In this document: in pieces, positions 16,171 to 24,733 of the stretch
How positions within the stretch are numbered: the stretch's first letter is position 1
Layout of the letters: every line of letters begins with the position of its first letter
Assembly (NCBI GenBank): GCA_021151835.1
Contig: JAGKWO010000011.1
Coordinates: 55,759-119,758, forward strand
Length of the DNA: 64,000 nt
Direction: 5' to 3'
DNA from: Gammaproteobacteria bacterium
GTDB lineage: Bacteria > Pseudomonadota > Gammaproteobacteria > Pseudomonadales > Cellvibrionaceae
The notes under the pieces: generated by a model
Database searches by the model: none
Told to the model about the DNA's origin: nothing
What the model saw: the letters and a program-made list of their open reading frames with translations, nothing else
Made by a program: the position numbers and the translations under genes

Positions 16171-18111
16171 ATGAAAAAAATAGTTGTTACCTTGTTGTCG
16201 AGCTGCTTTTGTTTATCGATAGGGGTTGTTGCCCAAGCGCAAATAACCTTATCCAAAAAGATCCGCGCTAGTGCCGTCGCTCCTTTAGCCCAATCAAGTT
16301 ACCTGGCGGTTGATGGAAAAGCAGGTATAGCCTGGATTGATGCGCGGGGTAAACGTAAAGCCTATTTATCGACACCCGCAGAATTGCTGGATGTGCGTGA
16401 GAATATTGAAGTTAATTACAAGGGTAAATTAAGGTCGTTCGACGTGGCTGCTACGGTATTGTTACCGGAACAGCAACCCGCTTTGATTGCGTTGGATAAA
16501 TCAGGAAAGAAAATTATTGAGCTGGCACGTTTGCCGGTTCCTGCATTTAACATTGAAAATATATGTTTAAGTCGCGACCCAGCCAATAATCTCTCCATGT
16601 ATTTGCTGGATGAGCGCGGTACCGCGGAACATTGGTTGGTGTTGGATGCACACGGACACCAGCAAGTAAAAAAATTGCGCAACCTTCCTATTGCTCCCAA
16701 TAGCAAATCCTGTTCCGTGGATGATACCCGCGAACGTTTGTTTATTGCTGAAGAAGCTATTGGTGTGTGGGCTTACGGGGCCTCTGTTGAATCATCGCCA
16801 GGGCGAACCGTGGTGGATATGGCGGCACCCTTTGGCAAGCTGAGTGAAACGGCGGAATTGGTTAGTGCAATTCCCGGCGGGGTGTTGGTGTTTGACGGAG
16901 AGCAAAAAGAGCTACAGGTATATCGTTCTGATAAGCTTGAATTACTAAATAGCATCGCGATGAACGATGTAAATGAAGCTGAACATCTCTCCGCCCGTTA
17001 CGATTCAGCAAAACAGCAATTAACCGTGGTGATGTTTGACGAAGGCAAAAAGCAACATCATGAATTAACTATTCCCTGGGAGCACTCGCCCTCTCAAACA
17101 ATTCCTGCGTTAGCAATTCGCTCGGTAACTGCTGATGCACAAACGCAAGTGATGGCGCGTTTTGGTGATGCGGCTGATGATCCTGCTATTTGGGTTAATA
17201 AAAATAATCCGCAACAAAGCCGTGTTATTGGTACTAACAAGCAACAAGGTTTATTTGTTTACGATTTACAAGGTAAAGAAGTGCAACACTTCAACACCGG
17301 TAAATTAAATAATGTGGATGTGCGTTACGGTATTCAGGTTGGCCAGCAACAATTGGATATCGCGGTAGCGACCAATCGCGATGACAATAGCCTGGCGATT
17401 TACACTATTGATCCTGCCACCGGAGCGTTAAATTTTTCCGGCAGTGTAAAAACCGGCCTGGAAAATATTTATGGTTTTTGTATGTATCAATCACCGGCAT
17501 CAGCAAATGCTACTGTGAAAACCTATGCTATTCCCAATGCAAAAAGTGGTGAGTTCCAGCAAATTGAATTAACCGCAACGCTTGATAAAAACAAAACAAT
17601 CATCTGGCAGGGCAAGGTTGTACGTCGCTTTTTTGTTAAAACCCAACCGGAAGGTTGTGTGGCGGATGATCAGCACCAGCGTTTATTTATTGGTGAAGAA
17701 GATGTCGCGTTGTGGACGTTAGGTGCCGAAGCAAGCGCAAGTCCTGTGCCGGAGCTGGTGCTGGCTGCTGGTGACACATTGGTGCCCGATGTTGAAGGTG
17801 TTGGTGTTTATGCGGGCAAGGAAAAATCCTATGTTGTGGTTTCAAGCCAGGGTAACAATACGTTTGTGGTGATGGATGCATTACCTCCATTCACGGTGCG
17901 CGGCATTGTCCGCATCGATCTGGATGCTGCCAATAATATTGACGGGGTTTCTGAAACCGATGGGCTGGAAGTCAGTTCGGTGAATTTTGGCGGGGCGTTT
18001 AACGAAGGTTTATTGGTCGTGCAGGATGGGCATAAGGTGTTGCCGGAAGCGCCGCAGAATTTTAAATATATTGCCTGGCAAAAAATCCGCGACGCATTGC
18101 GACTAGAGTGA
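16171..18111 (+). CDS. Two-domain beta-propeller phytase (3-phytase)
   Basis: A 646-residue exported protein with signal peptide VVTLLSSCFCLSIGVVAQAQ. The C-terminal half (from about 330) is a complete beta-propeller phytase: DAADDPAIWVN, a CVADD...RLFIGEED blade and DGVSETDGLEV, which in this family hold the Ca2+ and phosphate. The N-terminal half is a second, diverged propeller (CSVDDTRERLFIAEEAIGVW aligns with CVADDQHQRLFIGEEDVALW) that lacks the DDPAIW motif. The enzyme releases phosphate from phytate using calcium. ATG 16171 is chosen over a frame start at 16111 because it opens the signal peptide and follows AGGG. It lies 138 bases after the TonB receptor and ends at a strong terminator. 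Confidence 0.93.
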   Translation: MKKIVVTLLSSCFCLSIGVVAQAQITLSKKIRASAVAPLAQSSYLAVDGKAGIAWIDARGKRKAYLSTPAELLDVRENIEVNYKGKLRSFDVAATVLLPEQQPALIALDKSGKKIIELARLPVPAFNIENICLSRDPANNLSMYLLDERGTAEHWLVLDAHGHQQVKKLRNLPIAPNSKSCSVDDTRERLFIAEEAIGVWAYGASVESSPGRTVVDMAAPFGKLSETAELVSAIPGGVLVFDGEQKELQVYRSDKLELLNSIAMNDVNEAEHLSARYDSAKQQLTVVMFDEGKKQHHELTIPWEHSPSQTIPALAIRSVTADAQTQVMARFGDAADDPAIWVNKNNPQQSRVIGTNKQQGLFVYDLQGKEVQHFNTGKLNNVDVRYGIQVGQQQLDIAVATNRDDNSLAIYTIDPATGALNFSGSVKTGLENIYGFCMYQSPASANATVKTYAIPNAKSGEFQQIELTATLDKNKTIIWQGKVVRRFFVKTQPEGCVADDQHQRLFIGEEDVALWTLGAEASASPVPELVLAAGDTLVPDVEGVGVYAGKEKSYVVVSSQGNNTFVVMDALPPFTVRGIVRIDLDAANNIDGVSETDGLEVSSVNFGGAFNEGLLVVQDGHKVLPEAPQNFKYIAWQKIRDALRLE

Positions 18112-18127
18112 GCCACTTTTTTGTGAT

Positions 18128-18158
18128 AAAAAATAGCGCACCGGGTGCGCTATTTTTT
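18128..18158. terminator. Bidirectional terminator between phytase and GNAT genes
   Basis: A-run plus TAGCGCACC pairs with GGTGCGCTA plus T-run (15-base stem), with T tracts on both strands. The GNAT stop codon on the minus strand begins inside the right arm. Confidence 0.93.
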
Positions 18159-18619
18159 CATCGGGCTTGATCATACCAGTCAGGTTTTAATGCATAACCT
18201 TTTTCAATGTCGCCACGAAAGCCCAACTTTTCATAAACCCGATGCGCGTCGACTCGCTGTACACCCGACAATAACATCACCTTGTAACAATCCTTGCTCC
18301 ACGCCAGTTCTATCGCGAAACGTAACATTTTGCTGCCGATACCTTTGCCGCGACAGGCATTAGCCGTAATCACATGCTCAATCATAGCGACCGGGCGACC
18401 GCCATTGGTAAGCGTGGGAATTAATCCGAGCATGCAACTGGCAATAAGTTGTTGATCGGCTTCCACCACAATCAGGTGCGTATAGGAATTGGCGAGCAGC
18501 TCATCCATCCGCCGGAGCGCGATTTCTGCGGGAAGCTCCGGATCTTTGGGGCGCAACTCGCGGTAAAGTGAAAGCAGGCCCTTGAGATCATCGCGACCTG
18601 CCAATCGAATTATTTCCAT
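18158..18619 (-). CDS. GNAT family N-acetyltransferase
   Basis: A 153-residue GNAT. The acetyl-CoA motif ANACRGKGIGSKMLRFAIELAW is clear, followed by VMLLSGVQRVDAHRVYEKLGF, typical of small-molecule or antibiotic-type acetyltransferases. ATG 18619 is preferred to a start 25 codons upstream, which would overlap the preceding gene. The 14-base gap to the lipoprotein gene suggests a shared transcript. Substrate unknown. Confidence 0.85.
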   Translation of the reverse strand: MEIIRLAGRDDLKGLLSLYRELRPKDPELPAEIALRRMDELLANSYTHLIVVEADQQLIASCMLGLIPTLTNGGRPVAMIEHVITANACRGKGIGSKMLRFAIELAWSKDCYKVMLLSGVQRVDAHRVYEKLGFRGDIEKGYALKPDWYDQAR

Positions 18620-18633
18620 AATATGAATCGGGG

Positions 18634-18927
18634 TTAATTGCCTTTGCGCGATTCGCGAATATAAAAACGCGCATCTTTTGCATTGTTGTAACAATTATCG
18701 AAGTTTTCTACGGCTTGCATGGTGCGGGCAGCCGTAATCAAACTAAACGCTTTGGTGTAACTGACGGTACCACTGAACCCATCGGCTTTGGCGATGGATA
18801 GTTCGCTCCAGGCTGCATCCACCTCTTTATCGCAAGCGCTGCGAAATTGGGTTTTTCCTGCACATGCGGAGAGTGTGACGGTGAGGGCAATTAAACCAAG
18901 ATAGGTAACTACTTTGCGAGCAGGCAT
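18634..18927 (-). CDS. Small conserved lipoprotein
   Basis: A 97-residue protein. The N-terminus is basic then hydrophobic and ends TLSAC, a good lipobox. The mature part is helical with FSGTVSYTKAFSLITAARTMQ and a C-terminal KDARFYIRESRKG; I recall similar small lipoproteins in Pseudomonas, of unknown function. ATG 18927 has GGAG about eight bases upstream, which favours it over an in-frame start 17 codons earlier. It precedes the GNAT gene on the same strand. Confidence 0.8.
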   Translation of the reverse strand: MPARKVVTYLGLIALTVTLSACAGKTQFRSACDKEVDAAWSELSIAKADGFSGTVSYTKAFSLITAARTMQAVENFDNCYNNAKDARFYIRESRKGN

Positions 18928-19050
18928 GTGCCAATCTCCATAAGTGAACAGTGAAATTTGGATCAACCTTATTCTCAAGAGTTCACATTCTGGCGTCAGT
19001 CTGGATGAATGCCAAGCTGAAATTCAGTGTTACCGCTTATCCGGGTACAT

Positions 19051-19620
19051 TCAGGCGAGCAGGGCATCCGCCTGTTGATGCACCTCGCGATCAATCACGC
19101 CAATAACCTGGTCAATGACCTGGTCGAGTGAACCGCGCACATCAATGCGGTAAACATCACTTTCATGGCTGGGATCTTCCAGGCTATCAAACTGGCTATC
19201 AACCAGGCTGGGCGCCATAAAATGGCCAGCGCGTTTATTAACGCGGCTCTGGATGGTGTCTTTGTCGGAATGGAGAAAAATAAAAATGGTTTTGAGGCCG
19301 GTTTTACGCAATTCATCGCGATGCACGCGTTTTAAACCGGAAAAAGCAAGGGTCGAGTTCTGGTGCCTGGTTCCGGCATCGCGAAAGTAATCGCGCATCC
19401 TGATCACCCAGGGCAAGCGCAATGCATCGGTCAATGGTATGCCGCGGGCCATCAAATCACGGGATTCCTGGCTGTGAAAATCGTCCCCATCCAGAAATTC
19501 ATAACCGTAATGATCTGCCACGGCTTTCGCTACCGAGGTTTTACCGCTACCGGACACACCCATCACTATGATCAGGTTGGCCTGTGCATTCGGGTTGGTT
19601 AGGGCAAATGAGTGCTGCAT
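19051..19620 (-). CDS. gntK: Gluconokinase (GntK/IdnK type)
   Basis: A 189-residue P-loop kinase. Walker A is GVSGSGKT; FLDGDDFHSQESRDLMARGIPLTDALRLPW carries the gluconate-kinase signature (DGDxxH, then MxxGxPLtDxDRxPWL-like). It phosphorylates gluconate to 6-phosphogluconate for the Entner-Doudoroff or pentose phosphate route. ATG 19620 gives a length near E. coli GntK; a start further upstream adds an unusual extension. It is divergent from the GntR-like regulator, and its product fits the gluconate released by the phosphorylase at 22305. One variation: DALRLPW where most family members have DDDRxPW. Confidence 0.93.
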   Translation of the reverse strand: MQHSFALTNPNAQANLIIVMGVSGSGKTSVAKAVADHYGYEFLDGDDFHSQESRDLMARGIPLTDALRLPWVIRMRDYFRDAGTRHQNSTLAFSGLKRVHRDELRKTGLKTIFIFLHSDKDTIQSRVNKRAGHFMAPSLVDSQFDSLEDPSHESDVYRIDVRGSLDQVIDQVIGVIDREVHQQADALLA

Positions 19621-19778
19621 TGGGTGTGATCTCGTGTACATCCTGCGACAAATCCAACGTGTAACTGAATGATGCAATGGAATCGCAATCAAAAGTGCGC
19701 AACTAACGCATATGATAGCGCAACCATTGTGCTTGTGGTATGTTAGCAAAAAATAATAGCCAAGTGCAGATATTGCCT

Positions 19779-20813
19779 ATGAAAACCGCAAAAAAAAGAC
19801 TTTCAGATAAAAAAATCACATTGGTTGACGTTGCCAATGCTTCCGGTGTTAGTGCTATCACAGTCTCCCGGGTTATCAACCAACCGGAAAAAGTCTCTGA
19901 ATCCCTGCGTATCCAGGTGCAAAAGGCGATCGATTCGCTCGGGTATATCCCCAACCAGCATGCCAGCTCCCTGGCGTCGTCCAAATCCCGGGTTATCGGG
20001 GTGGCCATTCCTTCATTGAGCAATATTGTGTTTACCGAGGTATTGCGCGGTATTTATGAGGTGATGGGCGCGAATGGCTATAAAGTCCTGCTGGTGGATA
20101 CCCATTATTCACCGCTCGAAGAAGAAAAGATGATCCGCACGCTGCTGAGCCAGTCGCCGGAAGGGTTGATTATCACTGGCGGTGACCAGACCAAGGCGTG
20201 CCAGAATTTCCTCACCAAAGCGCGCATTCCCATTGTGCAAATCATGGAATTGCTCGCCGATCCCATCGATATGAATGTTGGTTTTGCCCATGGCCGTGCG
20301 GGCTACGATGTGGTGAAACATTTGATCGGCCAGGGCTATGAGCGAATTGGTTTTATCGGTGCGCGTATGGACCCGCGGGTGCAGCAACGGATGCAGGGTT
20401 ACAAGCTGGCGCTAGAGCAAATGGGTAAGTTTGATAAAAATTTAATCGTCACCACTCCGGAGCCTTCTTCTATCGGTGTGGGCGGTGAATTATTTAAAAG
20501 TTTGATGGCATCAACGAATGGTATTGTCGATGCTGTTTTTTGTGTGAACGACGACCTTGCCCTGGGCGCGCTGTTTGAGGCCCAGCGGATGAATATCAAT
20601 GTCCCCCAGGACCTTGCGATTTGCGGATTTAACGATATTGAAGCCGCTGCTTACGTTAATCCATCGCTTACCAGTGTATCGGTAGGGCGTTATGAGATGG
20701 GCGTAAAAGCGGCCGATATGATTATCCGTGTACTCAATGAAAAGCCCATTGAATCCAAAAAAGTCGATATGGGTTATGAAATCAAAAAACGCGTGTCTAC
20801 CAGTCGCCTCTGA
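19779..20813 (+). CDS. LacI-family regulator, GntR-like
   Basis: A 344-residue repressor. The LacI helix-turn-helix is at about 13-62 (ITLVDVANASGVSAITVSRVIN with YIPN at the hinge), followed by a periplasmic-binding-protein-like effector domain. Stretches such as GVAIPSLSNIVFTEVLRGI, FIGARMD and VFCVNDDLALGALFEAQR closely parallel E. coli GntR, the gluconate repressor. The effector is therefore probably gluconate or a related aldonate; that is inference. ATG 19779 has no strong ribosome site; an in-frame ATG at 19740 is the alternative. It heads the transporter and phosphorylase genes and is divergent from gntK; I could not pick out a convincing operator palindrome. Confidence 0.9.
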   Translation: MKTAKKRLSDKKITLVDVANASGVSAITVSRVINQPEKVSESLRIQVQKAIDSLGYIPNQHASSLASSKSRVIGVAIPSLSNIVFTEVLRGIYEVMGANGYKVLLVDTHYSPLEEEKMIRTLLSQSPEGLIITGGDQTKACQNFLTKARIPIVQIMELLADPIDMNVGFAHGRAGYDVVKHLIGQGYERIGFIGARMDPRVQQRMQGYKLALEQMGKFDKNLIVTTPEPSSIGVGGELFKSLMASTNGIVDAVFCVNDDLALGALFEAQRMNINVPQDLAICGFNDIEAAAYVNPSLTSVSVGRYEMGVKAADMIIRVLNEKPIESKKVDMGYEIKKRVSTSRL

Positions 20814-20850
20814 TGATTGCGTCTTACAATAATTATTCCTGAGGTATGCT

Positions 20851-22224
20851 GTGACCACTAATCAAAACCCGGTATTGACGACAGATTCGCGCATTGGCTG
20901 GCGAGAAAAAATTAGCTACGGTATTGCCGATTTGGGCTTCAATTTTTATTGGGCCAACATCGCTACTTTTTTAATGATTTTTTATACCGATGTGTTCGGT
21001 ATTTCTGCACTTGCTGCGGGCAGCATGATGTTTACCATCAAGCTGATCAATGCGTTTACTGACCCTATGATCGGCGCGCTTTCCGATCGGACGCGCAGTC
21101 GTTTTGGAAAATTCCGCCCCTACTTGATCTGGATGGCGTTACCACTTGCCTGTGCCGGCGTGCTCACCTACACCACGCCCAATCTTGATGAAGGCGGAAA
21201 ACTGATTTGGGCTTACGGCACCTATTTATTAATGATGGTGTGTTACACCTGCATCAACATTCCTTACAACGCATTATCCGGGGTCATGTCGAGTGATACC
21301 CAGGAACGTTCAACCATTAACGGTTTGCGTTTTATTTTTGCGTTTACGGGCAGCACCGTTGTGACTTACCTAACACCGGATCTGGTGAAATATTTAGGTC
21401 AGGGGGATGAGCGGTTGGGATGGCAATTAACCATGGTGGTGTGGGGAATTGCAGCCAGCATTTTATTTATCTGGACATTTTTTAATACCAAAGAGCGCGT
21501 AAAACCCATCGCAGCTGAGCCGAGCTCAGTGGTGCAGGATATCAAAGACCTTACCCGCAACGGGCCGTGGGTGGTGTTGTTTTTCCTTGCCTTGATCATC
21601 ATGATTACCATTACTTTACGCACCAGTTCGGCGGCGTATTATTTTAAATATTATGTTGGTAATGCTGATCTTATTAAGACATTTGTTCCTGCCTATATGG
21701 CGGCAGCGGCTGTCGGTGCATCACTCACACCATTAATGACCCGGTACGTTGATAAAAAAATCCTGATGATGATATTGATGAGTATCACTGCCGCGTTATC
21801 TTTTGCATTTTATTTTATTCCGAAAGACCAGGTTGAATTGATGTATGCGCTGCAAATAGCCATTGGTTTTGTGTTGGGACCGAAATCACCACTCGCGTTT
21901 TCCATGTATGCAGACACGGCGGATTACAATGAGTGGAAAACAGGGCGTCGCGCTACGGCGATGACCTTTGCAGCAGCAACGTTTTCGCAAAAGCTGGGTA
22001 ACGCCCTGGCGGCGTTAATGATGGGGATTATTTTTGCTTCGTTGGGGTACGTTGCCAATGCGACACAAACAGATGCCTCGCAAACCGGTATTGTTATGTT
22101 GATGTCATTTATCCCGGCAGTATTTGCAGTGCTGGCAGTGGTATGCATGTTTTTTTATTCGCTCGATAATAAAATTCTCAAGCAAATCCAAACTGATTTG
22201 GCAGCCCGAAAAGCGCAATTATAA
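20851..22224 (+). CDS. GPH-family sugar:cation symporter (putative cellobionate transporter)
   Basis: A 457-residue membrane protein with about 12 helices of the glycoside-pentoside-hexuronide:cation symporter family. Family features include the N-terminal KISYGIADLGFNFYWANIA, MIGALSDRTRSRFGKFRPYL (the conserved cytoplasmic loop) and PYNALSGVMSSDTQERS. The start is GTG 20851 with GAGG about eight bases before it. It lies 37 bases after the regulator. In this neighbourhood the likely cargo is cellobionic acid or another oxidised cello-disaccharide, but no residue seen proves that. Confidence 0.9.
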   Translation: MTTNQNPVLTTDSRIGWREKISYGIADLGFNFYWANIATFLMIFYTDVFGISALAAGSMMFTIKLINAFTDPMIGALSDRTRSRFGKFRPYLIWMALPLACAGVLTYTTPNLDEGGKLIWAYGTYLLMMVCYTCINIPYNALSGVMSSDTQERSTINGLRFIFAFTGSTVVTYLTPDLVKYLGQGDERLGWQLTMVVWGIAASILFIWTFFNTKERVKPIAAEPSSVVQDIKDLTRNGPWVVLFFLALIIMITITLRTSSAAYYFKYYVGNADLIKTFVPAYMAAAAVGASLTPLMTRYVDKKILMMILMSITAALSFAFYFIPKDQVELMYALQIAIGFVLGPKSPLAFSMYADTADYNEWKTGRRATAMTFAAATFSQKLGNALAALMMGIIFASLGYVANATQTDASQTGIVMLMSFIPAVFAVLAVVCMFFYSLDNKILKQIQTDLAARKAQL

Positions 22225-22265
22225 ATTTCAAATATACACATAAGCTCTAGATAACTTTCCACCCG

Positions 22266-22292
22266 GGTACCTTTTTCAGGTACCTTTTTTTT
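22266..22292 (+). terminator. Hairpin with T run between transporter and phosphorylase genes
   Basis: Stem GGTACCT (22266-22272) / AGGTACC (22278-22284), loop TTTTC, followed by eight Ts. It looks like an intrinsic terminator, 12 bases before the next ATG, inside what would otherwise be an operon. Confidence 0.75.
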
Positions 22293-22304
22293 CAGGTAAC
22301 TAAC

Positions 22305-24659
22305 ATGTTAAAACCTTCCCATAATGGTGAGCGCTATGATTTGTTAACGCCCACTGCCATGCCGCGCGCTGCCGGTTTTTTATGGAACCAGCGCATGATG
22401 ATCCAATCTACCTGCCGCGGTTATGCAGTTGCGCAATTTATGCAGCCAGAGCCGGCTAAATATGCGTATGCGCCGAATCTGGAAGCAAAAACATTTATGC
22501 AGCCAGAGCAACCTTATTATGCGCATCACCCCGGCCGGTTTTTTTATGTGAAGGATGAGGAAACCGGTGAGATTTTTTCGGCACCTTATGAGCCGGTGCG
22601 TGCACCTTACGAAAATTATGTGTTCTCGATTGGTAAAAGTGACCTGCGTTGGACCTTGCAATCGCTGGGTATTGAGTTGGAAATCACGCTCTCATTGCCG
22701 GTGGCCGATGTTGTTGAATTGTGGGATGTTAAAGTAACCAATCGTTCCGGGCGTGCGCGCCGTATTAGTGTCTATCCCTATTTTCCTGTCGGATATATGT
22801 CCTGGATGAATCAGTCGGCGGAATACCGCGCTGACCTTGGCGGCATAGTGGCGACGTGTGTGACGCCTTATCAGAAAGTTGCGGATCACTTTAAAAATAA
22901 ATTCTTCAAAGACAAAACTTTTTTCCTGCATGAGCAAAAACCCATTGCATGGGAAGCCAAACAGGAAACGTTTGAAGGTGAAGGCGGGCTGCATAATCCC
23001 TCGGGTTTGCAGCAAGAAACATTATCCTGTGGTGATGCACGCTACGAAACGCCAGCCTCGATTCTGCAATACCGTTTGGAATTGGCTGCGAATGGTGAAC
23101 AGGTTTATCGTTTTATTTTTGGGCCCGCTTTCGATGATGCTGAAATTCAGAAAGTGCGTGATACCTATTTAAGTGAGCAGGGCTTTGCCAGGGCGCGCGC
23201 CGAATATGCTGCCTATGTGGCAGGCGGTAGCGGTTGTTTGCAAATCCAAACACCGGATGCGGACCTGGATAACTTTGTAAATAACTGGCTGCCGCGCCAG
23301 GTGTTTTATCATGGTGATGTAAACCGCCTGACTACCGATCCGCAAACGCGTAATTATCTGCAAGATAATATGGGTATGACATTTATCAAACCCGAAGTAA
23401 CCCGCGCTGCATTTTTACACGCATTGGGCCAGCAGGAAGCCTCCGGTGCTATGCCCGATGGTATTTTGTTGGTAGAGGGCGCAGAGCTGAAATATATCAA
23501 CCAGATTCCGCACACTGATCACTGTGTCTGGTTGCCGGTGTGTTTGAAAACCTATCTGGATGAAACCAACGATTACGCCATTTTGAATGAAGTTGTTGCC
23601 GGCCATGACGGTAAAACGCTAAGTGTGTTTGAACGTATTAGCAATGCCATGCGCTGGTTGTTGCAGGCGCGCGATTATCGCGGTTTGAGTTTTATTGCGC
23701 AGGGCGATTGGTGCGATCCCATGAACATGGTGGGTTACAAAGGCAAAGGTGTTTCCGGTTGGTTATCTGTTGCAACCGCATACGCGTTAAATTTGTGGGC
23801 GGATGTGTGCGCAAAAACATCGCACGCGGATTTACAGCAAGAATTTATCGCCGGCGCCAAAGAAGTGAATGCAGCGGTTAATAAATATTTGTGGGATGGT
23901 GACTGGTTTGGTCGCGGCATTACCGATGACGATGTGGTTTTTGGAATTAGCAAAGATAAAGAAGGGCGCATTTTTTTAAATCCACAGAGCTGGGCGATTC
24001 TTGGTGGCGCGGCAAACGAAGAACAGCGCAGTAAAATGATTGCTGCTGTTGAAGCGCAATTGGAAACACCTTATGGCGTTGCGATGTTGGCACCGGCGTA
24101 TACTGCAATGCGCGATGACGTGGGGCGTGTAACCCAGAAACATCCGGGTTCGGCGGAAAATGGTTCTGTCTACAATCACGCGGCAGTATTTTATATTTAT
24201 AGTTTGTTTACTGTTGCCGAAAAAGATCGCGCCTATAAGTTGTTGCGCCAAATGATTCCGGGGCCGAGCGAAGCGGATTATTTGCAGCGCGGCCAATTGC
24301 CGGTTTATATCCCCAATTATTATCGCGGTGCATATTATCAATATCCGCGCACTGCAGGTCGTTCATCACAGTTATTTAATACCGGAACTGTGTCCTGGGT
24401 ATATCGCTGCCTGGTAGAAGGTATTTTTGGTTTGCAGGGTGACACTGAAGGCTTGCGGGTGAATCCACAATTGCCTTCGGATTGGCGCGAAGCAAAAGCC
24501 GTGCGCGAATTTCGAGGGGCGACATTTAACGTAAATATCAACCGCGGTGCGACAGACAAAGTGCAATTGCGCTGTGATGGTGAATTGCTGCCGGATAATT
24601 GTGTGCGTAAGTTTGAGGCTGGTCGCGAATACCAATTGGACGTTTTGATTCCCGATTAA
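22305..24659 (+). CDS. GH94 cellobionic acid phosphorylase
   Basis: A 784-residue GH94 phosphorylase: an N-terminal beta-sandwich, a helical linker and an (alpha/alpha)6 barrel. The catalytic acid is Asp471 in QGDWCDPMNMVG. Two basic residues, Arg608 and Lys612 (GRVTQKHPG), sit where I remember the carboxylate-binding Arg609 and Lys613 of the Saccharophagus degradans enzyme, with the catalytic Asp offset by the same one residue. The length fits cellobionic acid phosphorylases of about 790 residues. The reaction is cellobionate + phosphate to glucose 1-phosphate + gluconate, in the cytoplasm (no signal peptide). The neighbouring gluconokinase, GntR-like regulator and symporter support the substrate. 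A plain cellobiose phosphorylase is the less likely alternative. Confidence 0.9.
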   Translation: MLKPSHNGERYDLLTPTAMPRAAGFLWNQRMMIQSTCRGYAVAQFMQPEPAKYAYAPNLEAKTFMQPEQPYYAHHPGRFFYVKDEETGEIFSAPYEPVRAPYENYVFSIGKSDLRWTLQSLGIELEITLSLPVADVVELWDVKVTNRSGRARRISVYPYFPVGYMSWMNQSAEYRADLGGIVATCVTPYQKVADHFKNKFFKDKTFFLHEQKPIAWEAKQETFEGEGGLHNPSGLQQETLSCGDARYETPASILQYRLELAANGEQVYRFIFGPAFDDAEIQKVRDTYLSEQGFARARAEYAAYVAGGSGCLQIQTPDADLDNFVNNWLPRQVFYHGDVNRLTTDPQTRNYLQDNMGMTFIKPEVTRAAFLHALGQQEASGAMPDGILLVEGAELKYINQIPHTDHCVWLPVCLKTYLDETNDYAILNEVVAGHDGKTLSVFERISNAMRWLLQARDYRGLSFIAQGDWCDPMNMVGYKGKGVSGWLSVATAYALNLWADVCAKTSHADLQQEFIAGAKEVNAAVNKYLWDGDWFGRGITDDDVVFGISKDKEGRIFLNPQSWAILGGAANEEQRSKMIAAVEAQLETPYGVAMLAPAYTAMRDDVGRVTQKHPGSAENGSVYNHAAVFYIYSLFTVAEKDRAYKLLRQMIPGPSEADYLQRGQLPVYIPNYYRGAYYQYPRTAGRSSQLFNTGTVSWVYRCLVEGIFGLQGDTEGLRVNPQLPSDWREAKAVREFRGATFNVNINRGATDKVQLRCDGELLPDNCVRKFEAGREYQLDVLIPD

Positions 24660-24685
24660 AAGCAGAACCTGTTCAATCAGAAAAT

Positions 24686-24714
24686 AAAAAGGCGTGCATA
24701 GTGCACGCCTTTTT
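24686..24714. terminator. Bidirectional terminator after the phosphorylase gene
   Basis: Stem GGCGTGCA / TGCACGCC with loop TAG, extended by an A run on the left and a T run on the right, so it can serve both the GH94 gene and the convergent zinc-ribbon gene. Confidence 0.93.
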
Positions 24715-24733
24715 GCTTTTTAATCCTCTTGCT

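Noticed and set aside
19621..19778. GntR operator or CRP site in the divergent spacer
   Set aside because: A TGTGAT half-site and scattered partial palindromes were seen, but none forms a convincing symmetric operator.
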